The notes beneath the pieces are model-generated. The model searched no databases, was not told where the DNA came from, and saw only the letters and a list, made by a program, of their open reading frames with translations. DNA of 64,000 nt, taken from contig NZ_FQVQ01000002.1 of assembly GCF_900129405.1 (NCBI RefSeq), forward strand, positions 1 through 64,000, written 5' to 3'. Positions 29,604 to 40,700 of this stretch are shown here, one piece after another. Each line of letters starts with the position of its first letter. Position 1 is the first letter of the stretch. Position numbers and translations under genes: made by a program. This DNA comes from Flavobacterium fontis. GTDB lineage: Bacteria > Bacteroidota > Bacteroidia > Flavobacteriales > Flavobacteriaceae.

Positions 29604-32600
29604 TTATAAAACTTTCTTCACGCCCGTTAAGCCTGAAGTCGTCGTTACCTGAACTAAGTAAACTTGATTCCCAACAACAGGTAAACTTACTTGCGTAGCG
29701 TTAACCTTCGATTGTTGTACGATCAATCGTCCGCGTAAATCATATACACGCACCGTGTCAATTGATTCTGTAGCAGTTACCTGAACTTGTGTTGGATTTT
29801 TCACTACCGTGAAGGTATTCGCATTCAATGTTGGATTCTCTGTAGACAAAGCATTTTGATATACCAATTCCAAACGGTTAGCGAAAGTTCCCACCGCAGT
29901 CGTAAACGTATACGGACCGTCGTTCAAATTGTGGTACGTTCCTGTTGTCAAATCATGAACATAAATCGGTTGTGTGGTCGAAGCAAATAATCCATCTTTA
30001 CGATCAATCGCAACACTAAAGGTTCCCGCCGTAGCCACTTTGTACGTTAACGGTACCACATCGGCAGCATCAAAAGGAACGGGACGTCCATTCATGACAC
30101 AAGCTACGCCATTCACAGGACTCGTTAATTCGGTTGTTCCATCGTTGAAATATTTCGAATCTGTACCGTCCAACCCAAGCGTTCCATCGGTAAAATATCC
30201 TACCATCATCTGACTAAATTCGCCTGCAGTTCCGGTAAGGTTCAACCATACACGGTGACGCTCAATCGACTGGGTCGAAGCAGCAGTACGGAAGGTTTGG
30301 TTGGCATTATTGGCCACACGTTGTCCGTTATTGAATGTCAACGTCGTCGCAGCATCTTTCGCTTCTACAATAAAGCCTTGCCCTACTTGAATCACTCCGT
30401 TGGGATCTTCGGTAAACGGTTGGCCATTGTCGGTATACGTATCTGTAGATAAATTATACGTACAATACGTTGGGTTTTGTGTACCATTGGTTTTACGCCA
30501 GAAATACACCGTAGGTTCAATCGCATTGCTATTGTCGTTATAGAAATCCGTCATACTCAATGTAGAAGGATAGGGATTACCCACCAAATTATACCGTTGC
30601 CCAGGCGCTACATTTGCCATAGTGATATTTTGTGTCCCATTGTTGGGAACTCCAGTGAATATTCCTGTCCATGTAGCGGGTGCTGTGGGGTGATTAAACG
30701 GTAAACGAATCAAATACCCACGACCCAAGACCATCGGATGCGTAGCAAAATCGGCTACATTGGCAAATAAATTCGTCGTCGTGTTGTACGTGTAAAAACG
30801 TATCGTTGGACTCACTGAAGTGAGTGGCGAAAAGGCTTGTAAGTTTTGTGCAGCCACAGGTGACGACCACATCACATAATCCAAACGAATTAACGGATTG
30901 GTTGTACGACGAACAATGATGTTTCCACTATTGACAGCGCTAGCATCATCTTGTAATAAATTGGCATTACTATTTAACGTAAACGTCGATCCCGAAGCTA
31001 CTGTTAACGCACCACTCAAATGAACGTTAAATCCAGCAGGAATAACTACTACCGCATTGTTGTTTACGACTAAAGAACAAGCGTCCAAATTGGCTGTAGC
31101 GGTATAATTACCTGCAATAACTGCCGTAGTCAACGCATCTGGCACACCATTGCTCCATGCGGTGCCATTCCAAGTGGTGGTTCCCCCTACGGTAATGGTC
31201 AACGTGGTGGTTGAGGCACACTGACCCGCATCAGGTGTAAAGGTATACGTAGTCGTTTGTGTATTGTCTAAAGCAGGTGACCATGCACCCGTGATACCAT
31301 TGGTTGAAGTAGTTGGTAAAGCTGCCAACGGCGCTCCTTGACAAATCGGCGCAACGGGACTAAATGTAGGCGTTACCAAACTATTCACAGTAATCGTCAA
31401 ACTTGCAGTCGTAGCACATTGACCCGCATTGGGTGTAAAGGTATAGGTTGTTGTTTGCGTATTATCTAAAGCAGGAGTCCACGTCCCAACGATACCATTG
31501 TTGGAAGTCGTTGGTAAAGCCGATAAGCTATCGCCAATACAAATAGGATTGACAGCATTAAACGTTGGTGTTGTGGGACTATTTACTGTTAAAACCGCAT
31601 TGTCAGAGGTCAATACTGGTCCACATTCCCCCAAAACCTCAACAGTATAGGTTGCAGCATCGGTCAAAGCGACTGCAGCAATCGTAAGCGTTGCATTGGT
31701 TTCTCCAGAAATTGAAACACCATTTTTATACCATTGATATAAATATCCTGAAGGTGAATTCGCCGCTGTAACACTAAACGTGACAGAACCTCCTTGACAT
31801 ACCGTTTGCGACTGAGGTTGCGCGGTAATAGTAGTATTTGGGGTAACTGTGATCGTCACAACATTGGTCGTAACCTCCAAACAAGCGCCACTTTTCACAA
31901 CAGCACGATAGTATGAGATTTGCGAAAGTGATCCTGTATTTAAAGTAGCTGTTGTATTACTGATATCTGTCACATTCACGGTAAAGGCCAAATCATCGGC
32001 ACGTTGCCATTTCACTACACTTCCTGTTTGACCATTCAACGTAAGCGTAGCTCCCGTACCCGTACAGACCGTTTGATTACTACTTAAAGTTCCAGCAACG
32101 GTAGTAGGACTAACGGTAATCGTAACAACATTAGAGTTTACAGCTACGCAACTTCCATTACTTACAACCGCACGATAATAACCCGTAGCCGTTAAAGCCC
32201 CGAGCGATAAAGTTGCTGTAGTATTTGTAATATCGGTTACATTGGTTGTGAAAGCCAAATCATCGGCACGTTGCCATTTTTGGATAGTACCACTAAAACC
32301 AGATAAAGTTAAGTCGGTAGGTACATCTCCACTACAAATCGTTTGATCGGATGAAACGGTTCCGGCAACAGGCGCAGCATCAACCGTTACCGTAGTGGTT
32401 GCGGTCGAGGTACAACCAAATGCATTGGTAACCGTTAAGGTATACACTCCTGACATTGCTGGGGTTGCATTGGCAATCATTGGGTTAGCATTGGCCGTCA
32501 ACACAACTGTTACATCATCAATTGCCAAAAGATGATCATTTCCTGAATCATTCAAATCGGCCCAACGTATCCAAATACTCTCCCCATTAGGAATGGATAA

Positions 32601-35600
32601 ACCTGTCAGTGTGGTCGTCAAGTTAGCATTTCGATTTGCAGCCGCATTACCATCTATTTGCAGTGAATTAGCATTTGTCGTTGAGGTATACGTCAAGGCT
32701 GGAATCGATGTCCATGTTCCAGAGGCCGTCGTTAAAGCAGTAGCATTGGTTGAATAATCAACCGTTAAAGTTTGTGGAACAGTATTCGTATCGCGGTATT
32801 GTTCTCCCGTATAACTGATGGTAACATTGCTCACAGGGAATCCCGTAGTATTGGTGACGCGAACACCATAATAGTAGGCGGTTGATCCAGCTGATGCTAT
32901 CGAATTCCCCGCCAATGAACCTAAGGCGCGGTCGGTTGTAGTTACTCCATTGCTTAAATTATACACACCAACAGCAGTTCCCGATCCTGTTCCCGCAACT
33001 AATGTTGTAACAGGGGTAGCGGGTGAGGATGTTGTACCTGTACCTTGACCTTGCAACAAATACCAACCGGGTAAAGTCACGTTGTCGGTCCAAGTTGTTC
33101 CAGTACCTAAACCGTTGAAATTTTGCGTTACGGTTTGCTGTGTAGAATTGGAACTAAATCCATTCGGACCTGTCCAAGCATACGAACTCATACCCGATGG
33201 ACCTGCTGTCAAAGCAATAGTCCCACCCTCACAGTAGGGACCTCCATTGGAAGCCGTTGCTGTAGGTGTCGGATTAACAGTCAAAGTAAATACGGTGCTC
33301 GCGCTAGGGCAACCAAAAGCATTAGAAACGGTAATTGTTCCCGTATAAGTCCCCGCAGCAGTTCCCGCTGGAATTTGAATCGTAATTGTTCCTGCACCGG
33401 TGTTAAACGTATTAGGCTCATTTGTTACAGGAGCAAAAGAATTGGTCGGTGTAGCATTCCATGTGATAGAATATGTAGAAGCTGCACCCGAAGTGGCCGA
33501 ATAAGCCAATGTAGTGGTTTGCGCAGCTCCAGAGGCACATACAGCGGTGGCTGTACCCGACCATGTAGCCGAAGCGACAGGATTTACGGTAAATGTATCT
33601 AAACTCGTAGCCGTTCCTCCAGCTGTAGTCACTTGAACCACACCTGTGGTACCTGAACCGATAACGGCCACGATTTGGGTAGCTGAATTACTCGTAATCG
33701 AAGCTACAGGTGTCCCGCCAATGGTTACATTACTGGCAACAACACCATTTAAATCGGTACCATTAATTGTAATTGAACCACCGACGCATCCAGAAGTAGC
33801 ACTCAAACTTGTAATTGTAGGAGATGAAGCCACGGTAACCAATAAACCATAGTCTTCTACTTCACCATAGGTAAATACTTGACATGGTGTAGCATTCATC
33901 GCTGTAGTACCACTAACTGTATCTCCATACTTGATGCGCATTCTTGTTTTTCCAAGTGTTGCGGTCGCAGGTACCGTGATGGTTACGTTATATACAGGTC
34001 CCAATCCCGTCACAGGTGAAGAGGTTTCACCAGAGTCCGAAAAGTCACCATCTTGATTCCAGTCTGCTAATACATAGGCAGCATCATCGGCAACAATGGT
34101 TCCTCCACCGGTGACCGTTACAGTCAATAATTGACCTTGTGAGACCGTTGCTGTTTGGGTGGCAAAATAACTCGTGTAATTGGAAGCACCTGAAGATTGA
34201 TTGATACCACCAGCAACGGTAACATTAGAAATGTGCTCAAATGTGGAATCAACAGATCTTGAACCACAATAGACAGTCAAAGCGCCAACATTGGTAGTTG
34301 ATGTTGCTCCACAGGTTCCCGTTACAACACAACGATAGTAATATACCCCTCCCGCAGTATTAGAGTTTGAGGTAATATTCAACGTTGCCGTGGTATTTCC
34401 TGTGTAGGATAATCCGTTTGGAGTATTATTGGCTACATTCGTGTACGTACCGCCTGGGGTTGTCGAATATTGCCATTGAAAAGCAGAAGCACCCGTAGCT
34501 GATGTAGAGAACGAAGCTGTATTATTGGTTGTTGCAGCAATTAATGTCGTATTAACGGGTTGACCAGTTATTGTAGGGGCAATAAAGGTAGAACACACAA
34601 TAGCGTTACTATTTCCAACTACAATTAAATTTGAACCATTCTGAAAAGCCAAGCCGGCGGCAGTAGTGGTGTTGGTATTTAATGTAACTGGACTCGTAGT
34701 GTAAGCCGTTGTAAATATCCCGAGTTCTCCAATGCCCGTATTGGTAAAGGAAGCGGCTTGATTGGCAGCTACCCATGTTGGGGTAACCGTAGCCGTGGTT
34801 GCAGCTGATGAATTGATACTCCACTGAAGGTTTACAATTCGTGTGGCATCAAATACCGCATTGGTAATCGTACTTCCTACATTTACCGACAAATCGGAAG
34901 TTCCTACGGTATTGGTTACTGCTACAGGAGTATAATTAGTAGCATTCAAACCAATAGGAAAAGTAAAAGCGGTATTCCCAACTGCTGCTTTAACCAAACG
35001 TCCTGTACCATTGGTAACCACATAATTGGTTGCAGAAGCATTTGAAATAGAAGCTGTACTTCCCAACGAGAGATTATTGCTTCCCAACGTAATACGACCT
35101 GCAGTAAGATCTAAATTGGTAATCACTACAATCGCATTATTCAAAGTCAAGCCCGCACTGTTATTTAAACGTAATAAATCAAAAGTCGTTGCTCCTGTAA
35201 GGGTTTGCGCTACAGTTCCATTGAAAACAACCAAACGTGTATTGGCATTAAAGGTTCCATTGTTGGTAAAGTTTCCTCCAATATTTAAATCCCCACCTGG
35301 TGAAGTTCCAAGATTTAATATACTTCCTGAACTTATGGATAAATTTCCAGCTAAGGCTCGGGCACTACTTGCAGGCATATTGACCGAACTGTTGGTCAAA
35401 GTTACATTCTGAGGCGTACCTACCCCTGCCGTGGCGGCATTACCCGTCCATTCGCTGTTCACCCCATAAGAAGTTACGCCGTTGTATACCAATGTAGAAA
35501 CACTGGAATAAATCGGAGCATTGGTACTCACAAAACCACCACCGTTGATTTGTAACGTTCCATTTAAGGTGGTTCGCGAAGGACCGAAATCCATTCCCGA

Positions 35601-37358
35601 AGTAAGAATCATCGTGATATTGGACCCTAAATTTAGAGTTCCAGCCCCTGTGACAAACTTATTTCCAGTAATATTAATTACAGCTCCTGTCAACGTCGAG
35701 GTTATTGAACGTCCAGCAGCATTGACCAAAATATTTCCGTTGGTATTGTTAAGAGTTAATGATTGTCCGTTCAAATCAAAAGCACCTGCATTAAGTAATT
35801 GCAACACTTCTCCTGCCGTAGTATTGATGGTAATGCTGGTAGCCGGTGAGGCACTTAATTGTACACTTCCAGCCGCTTTGTTGATGATTAAATAATCAAA
35901 AAACACATTTCCTCCCCCTGTACGTGCAATTGTTTGTGTTCCCGTGGCACCATTAAAAAATACAGCTCTATTGTTATTGGTTTGCGTGGCTGAGGCACCT
36001 AACGTCCAGTTTCCAGGCGTAGTGACATCGCCTCCCAAACTTATTGTTCCGTTATTAACGACATTACCCAACACGATTAATCCACCTGATGGCGTATTCA
36101 TGATGGTACTAGCATCTATGGTTAGTGTACCCGAACATTGGGCAAAATTAGAACCCATATTTACGGTAGTAACCGTTCCTGGGTTACTTATTTGTACGTT
36201 GGCAGGATATCCCGCACCCGAGGTAGCTGTGGTCCATTCATTACCCCGACCAAAACTTGTACCTGTATTGTAAATCAATGTTGATGTAGAACCGTAAGAA
36301 GGTGTATTGTTAAAAAAGCCTCCTGTATTGATACGACAAATGCCGTTAAAAGTTAGCGTAGCCGAGCCAAAGGTTACTCCGGCAGCAGTTTGAAATGTAC
36401 CGCTTACTGTTCGGTTGGCACCTGCGTTTAAGGTTAACCCCCCTTGCAATACCGATACGTTAACTGGACCGCTGGTGGTAGGCCAATACACGTGACTGGC
36501 ATCGACTCCATAAGCACCGGAACTGTTGAAGTTTAATCCCCCTGAGGAACCATACGTAAAGTTAGTACCGCTGGCAAAACCGCCGCTATTTAGCTGAAAC
36601 GTCCCGTTAACTGTGGTCGAACCCGTGCGCGTTAAGGAAGCAGCCGTTGAAACGGTATGCCCCGCAGCAATGATCACATTATCGGTAGCCGTTGGAACAA
36701 CCCCACCGACCCAGGTAGAAGTCGCTGCCCAATCCCCTGACTGTGCAGAGGTGATGGCATTTGAAGTACCTTGAACAGTAAAATCATCTATTCTAAAATT
36801 ACCATTGTTGGACGCTGTTCCAGTCCAACGAAATCTAAGGTTAGTAACACCAGCAGCTCCTGAAGGCAATGTAATTCTCGTCCCACCATTAACTAAAGCC
36901 CAGCTTGCATTGTAAGCAACCTGAGTATAAGTAACATTATTCCATGTAGTTCCGTCTGTACTCCATTGAAATGGAACTGCCCCGGTAAAAGAAGCCGTTC
37001 CTCTACCTGCCCACAAAACTGTGATATTTGTGAGACCTACTGTTGATAAGTTATTCGCATAAGTTAAAGTATGCGTTGCTCCATTAGTTCCAGTACTATT
37101 AAACACAATATTTCCTGTACCGCTGGCACCAGCATATCCAGTAGAGGCAGAAGCACTAGAGAAAGTCCATCCGTTGGTGGTGTTAGAACTTGTCCAACCG
37201 GTTGGTAACGCAGTACCTGCACCGAAAGTCTCATTTAATATTGTTGTTTGTCCAAATGATTCAACATTAAAAACAAACAAAAATAAAAATGAGGCAAACC
37301 AATGTAAAACTTTAAACTGGTTGAAAAAACGATTAAAACTCGAAGTAAATTTTTCCAT
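29604..37358 (-). CDS. Very large T9SS type C secreted protein (beta-repeat, GEVED, IPT, Ig-like)
   Basis: 2584 residues from the ATG at 37358. An upstream in-frame ATG at 37391 is possible, but the inner ATG follows an AAGGAA stretch and starts a cleaner signal peptide (MEKFTSSFNRF...ESFGQ). Order: jelly-roll (about 35-200); a long run of short beta-repeats with GTLQINGGGF and LTFNGI patterns (about 200-900, parallel beta-helix-like); Ig-like; a GEVED domain (about 1099-1164, ending exactly GEVEDYG); IPT/TIG (about 1176-1256); Ig-like domains, one interrupted by a separate domain (about 1411-1622); two adjacent similar domains with KWQRADDLAFT; further Ig/PKD-like units; the conserved module from about 2059; and a type C sorting region from about 2351 to the C-terminal GVKKVL. 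Own terminator. Probable surface adhesin. Confidence 0.9.
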   Translation of the reverse strand: MEKFTSSFNRFFNQFKVLHWFASFLFLFVFNVESFGQTTILNETFGAGTALPTGWTSSNTTNGWTFSSASASTGYAGASGTGNIVFNSTGTNGATHTLTYANNLSTVGLTNITVLWAGRGTASFTGAVPFQWSTDGTTWNNVTYTQVAYNASWALVNGGTRITLPSGAAGVTNLRFRWTGTASNNGNFRIDDFTVQGTSNAITSAQSGDWAATSTWVGGVVPTATDNVIIAAGHTVSTAASLTRTGSTTVNGTFQLNSGGFASGTNFTYGSSGGLNFNSSGAYGVDASHVYWPTTSGPVNVSVLQGGLTLNAGANRTVSGTFQTAAGVTFGSATLTFNGICRINTGGFFNNTPSYGSTSTLIYNTGTSFGRGNEWTTATSGAGYPANVQISNPGTVTTVNMGSNFAQCSGTLTIDASTIMNTPSGGLIVLGNVVNNGTISLGGDVTTPGNWTLGASATQTNNNRAVFFNGATGTQTIARTGGGNVFFDYLIINKAAGSVQLSASPATSITINTTAGEVLQLLNAGAFDLNGQSLTLNNTNGNILVNAAGRSITSTLTGAVINITGNKFVTGAGTLNLGSNITMILTSGMDFGPSRTTLNGTLQINGGGFVSTNAPIYSSVSTLVYNGVTSYGVNSEWTGNAATAGVGTPQNVTLTNSSVNMPASSARALAGNLSISSGSILNLGTSPGGDLNIGGNFTNNGTFNANTRLVVFNGTVAQTLTGATTFDLLRLNNSAGLTLNNAIVVITNLDLTAGRITLGSNNLSLGSTASISNASATNYVVTNGTGRLVKAAVGNTAFTFPIGLNATNYTPVAVTNTVGTSDLSVNVGSTITNAVFDATRIVNLQWSINSSAATTATVTPTWVAANQAASFTNTGIGELGIFTTAYTTSPVTLNTNTTTAAGLAFQNGSNLIVVGNSNAIVCSTFIAPTITGQPVNTTLIAATTNNTASFSTSATGASAFQWQYSTTPGGTYTNVANNTPNGLSYTGNTTATLNITSNSNTAGGVYYYRCVVTGTCGATSTTNVGALTVYCGSRSVDSTFEHISNVTVAGGINQSSGASNYTSYFATQTATVSQGQLLTVTVTGGGTIVADDAAYVLADWNQDGDFSDSGETSSPVTGLGPVYNVTITVPATATLGKTRMRIKYGDTVSGTTAMNATPCQVFTYGEVEDYGLLVTVASSPTITSLSATSGCVGGSITINGTDLNGVVASNVTIGGTPVASITSNSATQIVAVIGSGTTGVVQVTTAGGTATSLDTFTVNPVASATWSGTATAVCASGAAQTTTLAYSATSGAASTYSITWNATPTNSFAPVTNEPNTFNTGAGTITIQIPAGTAAGTYTGTITVSNAFGCPSASTVFTLTVNPTPTATASNGGPYCEGGTIALTAGPSGMSSYAWTGPNGFSSNSTQQTVTQNFNGLGTGTTWTDNVTLPGWYLLQGQGTGTTSSPATPVTTLVAGTGSGTAVGVYNLSNGVTTTDRALGSLAGNSIASAGSTAYYYGVRVTNTTGFPVSNVTISYTGEQYRDTNTVPQTLTVDYSTNATALTTASGTWTSIPALTYTSTTNANSLQIDGNAAANRNANLTTTLTGLSIPNGESIWIRWADLNDSGNDHLLAIDDVTVVLTANANPMIANATPAMSGVYTLTVTNAFGCTSTATTTVTVDAAPVAGTVSSDQTICSGDVPTDLTLSGFSGTIQKWQRADDLAFTTNVTDITNTTATLSLGALTATGYYRAVVSNGSCVAVNSNVVTITVSPTTVAGTLSSNQTVCTGTGATLTLNGQTGSVVKWQRADDLAFTVNVTDISNTTATLNTGSLSQISYYRAVVKSGACLEVTTNVVTITVTPNTTITAQPQSQTVCQGGSVTFSVTAANSPSGYLYQWYKNGVSISGETNATLTIAAVALTDAATYTVEVLGECGPVLTSDNAVLTVNSPTTPTFNAVNPICIGDSLSALPTTSNNGIVGTWTPALDNTQTTTYTFTPNAGQCATTASLTITVNSLVTPTFSPVAPICQGAPLAALPTTSTNGITGAWSPALDNTQTTTYTFTPDAGQCASTTTLTITVGGTTTWNGTAWSNGVPDALTTAVIAGNYTATANLDACSLVVNNNAVVVIPAGFNVHLSGALTVASGSTFTLNSNANLLQDDASAVNSGNIIVRRTTNPLIRLDYVMWSSPVAAQNLQAFSPLTSVSPTIRFYTYNTTTNLFANVADFATHPMVLGRGYLIRLPFNHPTAPATWTGIFTGVPNNGTQNITMANVAPGQRYNLVGNPYPSTLSMTDFYNDNSNAIEPTVYFWRKTNGTQNPTYCTYNLSTDTYTDNGQPFTEDPNGVIQVGQGFIVEAKDAATTLTFNNGQRVANNANQTFRTAASTQSIERHRVWLNLTGTAGEFSQMMVGYFTDGTLGLDGTDSKYFNDGTTELTSPVNGVACVMNGRPVPFDAADVVPLTYKVATAGTFSVAIDRKDGLFASTTQPIYVHDLTTGTYHNLNDGPYTFTTAVGTFANRLELVYQNALSTENPTLNANTFTVVKNPTQVQVTATESIDTVRVYDLRGRLIVQQSKVNATQVSLPVVGNQVYLVQVTTTSGLTGVKKVL

Positions 37359-37391
37359 TATTCGATTCCTTTTTTTTAGAGTGAAATTCAT

Positions 37392-37724
37392 CCGTTACCG
37401 CCTTGAAAATGAGTTCAATTAGGGGTGTTAAAATTACTTCAAAATTCGGTTTCAACAAGGGGATTTTTGGGCATTACAAACAAAATCGACGTATAACCAA
37501 TTTCATCGTTCAACAACACTACTAGGGTTAGAAAATCGATAATTTTATACCGTTTATGGACTTTTTTCACAAAAAAAATAAGAATCTTTCAAAAGTTTTT
37601 GGACAATTTTCAATAATTTTTCATATAATTTTCTTACAAAAAATAACATCTTCCATCATTAACCCTTTGAAAGTGTAATCGACTCCAAAAAGGCACAACA
37701 ATTGCTGATTTTAAACAAATTACT
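37392..37724. other. Intergenic region upstream of the 29604-37358 gene
   Basis: AT-rich with homopolymer runs and no gene. It holds ATCGATAATT at about 37535. No clear TAnnTTTG box was found within reach of the start. Confidence 0.5.
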
Positions 37725-37760
37725 ACAAAAAAAAGGGACCTTTTCAGATCCCTTTTTTAA
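37725..37760 (-). terminator. Terminator after the 37779-41150 gene
   Basis: AAAAAAGGGA pairs with TCCCTTTTTT around a 10-base loop. The minus strand ends in a T run. Confidence 0.8.
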
Positions 37761-37778
37761 AATAAAAACTATAAAGAA

Positions 37779-40700
37779 CTAACGCTTCACTACACGAAGG
37801 GTTTTCACGTTGGCTCCTTGGGTTAAAATCACTTGGTATACCCCAGCAGGATAGTTGGCTCCTACTTCGGTACTTTCGATAGCATCGGCATTAACCGTAC
37901 GGGTTTCGATCGTACGTCCCATCATGTCATACACTTGGATAGTGAACGAGGCTTGGCTAGAAGTAGCTACTTTGAAGTAGAACTGCTCTGCAAATGGGTT
38001 TGGATATACTTGCGCATCCAATCCTAGGGTAGCAGTGGTAGTTTCTTCAAGGCTACGAGCTATAGAAGGCACAGTCAACGTACAAGTTTTACTGTAGGGG
38101 CCGAAATCCAATTGGTTTGGCATACGCACCGCCACTTGAACTGAATAATTTTCCCCCGAAATCAATCCAATAAAGTCACTCAAACGGAAACTATTCAAAG
38201 GACGATCGATCGCAAAATCGTATTCTTGTGCTTCATTAAACAAACGGAAGCGATATTGAGCCGCCGATTGAACCGCATCGGCAAACAAACGCTCACTGAA
38301 GCTCACTACAGCATAATCATTACACTGCGTACCGCGCATTTGTGTTGTAGGATGTTTCGGCGCTTGAATCGTACAGCTTGGTCCATACGGTAAGAAAGTT
38401 CCATCGGTATTACGAACCGCACACGATACATTGTAATTGGCATCGTAACGGAAATCGGTCACCGCTGCAAATGTAAAATTACGTAGTCCCGAGGTAATTT
38501 CTTGCGGTAAACCTACCGGTTGCAACGCATTATCCAAACGCTGAATGCGGTAACGGTATCCTGTACTACGCGGAACGAGCGAACTAAAAACTTGGGTATT
38601 AATGCCTGTAATCTGTGTACCACAACTCAACATGGTACTCACAGCCACAGGTGTAAACAAGAAACAAGGAGCGCTGAAATTGGGCTGCCAAACGTTGTTG
38701 ATTCGCACAGCGATTTCAACTTTATATTTTGCATTGTATTTATAATTGGACAAATTGTGTAAATATAAATTACGCAATACCATATCTACGGTCACTTGTG
38801 TACCCGGAATTTCACTATCATCCGCTGGATTTACTTCAGTAACGCGGTAACGATACCCTTGAGCTCCAGACACTAAACTTGAATATACAATTCCACCAAA
38901 GGCAACTGTTGTTCCACAAGTAGCCGTTGGAAAGGTACTGACAATAGGGGTACATCCTCCTGGCAAACCAAGGTTATCGATGTTTCCATTACAGTCGTTA
39001 TCAATGCCATCGTAACATACATCAACCGCACCTGGACGGATGGAAGCATTAGCATCATTACAATCGCCATTATTTACAGAAAAACCTGAGGGTGCAATCG
39101 ACACATTTGCCACACAAACTGTTGAAGGTGCTGCGGTGGAGGCACCAAAGCCATCACCATCCGCATCGACATAGAATGTACCGTTTACAAATACCGCTGG
39201 ATTAGCATCATTACAGTCGGTTGTGTTGGTAGCGCCACAAGGAGCGGGCGTACTCGTACCGAATCCATCGCCATCGGCATCTACATAGGTCAATAGTGCG
39301 TCGTTACAATCAGTATTATTTAGTACACCGCCACAAGCGACAAAGGTCGCAGATCCAAAGCCATCGCCATCAGTATCGGCATAACGCAATTGGCTATCAT
39401 CACAATCGGTGTTGTTCAACACGCCTCCACAAGCGACAAAGGTTGTCGATCCAAAACCGTCGCCATCGTTATCGGCATAACGCAATTGGTTGTCGTTGCA
39501 ATCGGTGTTATTTACTACCCCACCACAAGCAACCAAAGTGGTTGAACCAAATCCATCCCCATCAGCATCGGCATAACGCAGTTGGTTATCATCACAATCG
39601 GTGTTGTTCAACACGCCACCACAAGCGACAAAGGTCGTAGATCCAAAACCGTCGCCGTCATTGTCGGCATAACGCAATTGGTTGTCGTTGCAATCGGTGT
39701 TGTTTACTACCCCACCACAAGCTACCAAAGTGGTTGAACCAAATCCATCCCCATCAACATCGGCATAACGCAGTTGGTTGTCGTTGCAATCGGTGTTATT
39801 CAACACACCACCACAAGCCACAAAGGTTGTCGACCCAAATCCGTCGCCATCCGCATCGGCATAACGCAGTTGGTTGTCATTACAATCTGAATTGTTGGTT
39901 ACAAATCCAACCGGAGCCGAACATGTGGTTTGTGCCACTGAAGGATTTCCAAAACCATCTCCATCGGCATCTTGATAATACGTTGTACTGGGTGTAATCG
40001 TCAATACACCGCTATTGTTACTGGTGCCGTTCCACGTTCCACCACCGCCAGCATTAAAACCACCATAGAAGAAGGTACAACCGTTGATTTGGTAACGGAA
40101 AGCATAGTAATACGTTCCGGGTGCTAAAGCGGCTCCAAAAGTACCGCGGTATTCGTCGTTATTATTCCCCAATCCTCCTTGTCCAAAATACGGAGCTGCA
40201 ATCCAATTGGTCCATGTATTTGGATTGGTATTGGTTGAACTGTATCCAACTTCGGCAACAATTCCCGAACCTGCTCCAGGAGCTTCAGTGCGTCCTGAAA
40301 CAAAAATTTGACCAAATGCATTAAAATCACTGCCTTGGCAAATGGTTACACTACCTGGGAATTGTAAATTCACAAACCCTGGCGTTGGTGCGATAGAATA
40401 CGAGTAATTACTTCCCCCATTGTTTCCCAATCGTAGGGTTATCAAGTCGTGATCGGAAGCATCGGTTGCCGCAACGGTTGTTGTGTAAGCATAATAAAAA
40501 ATAGTTCCCGAAGTGTTGTCTGCCCCAGGAATAGTAGCCGAAGCTGTTGACCATGTCGAACCTGTTCCTGTTGCTTCTACGACTTTGGAAGTAGCAAAAT
40601 TGGAAGTACTGCTGTAGCGAACAAAAACGCGCTCCTGTGGCGATTTTGCGCCCGCCAAGGTAACATTGATCGTTACTGCAGTCCCCGAACAAACAACGCC

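Noticed and set aside
29604..37391. Start at ATG 37391
   Set aside because: ATG 37358 follows an AAGGAA stretch and gives a cleaner signal peptide; the longer form cannot be fully excluded.
39312..39887. CRISPR-like regular repeats
   Set aside because: Units are contiguous with no spacers, are in frame and encode known motifs.
39296..39997. Plus-strand frames rich in His and Arg
   Set aside because: They are the antisense of the 96-bp calcium-loop repeats.
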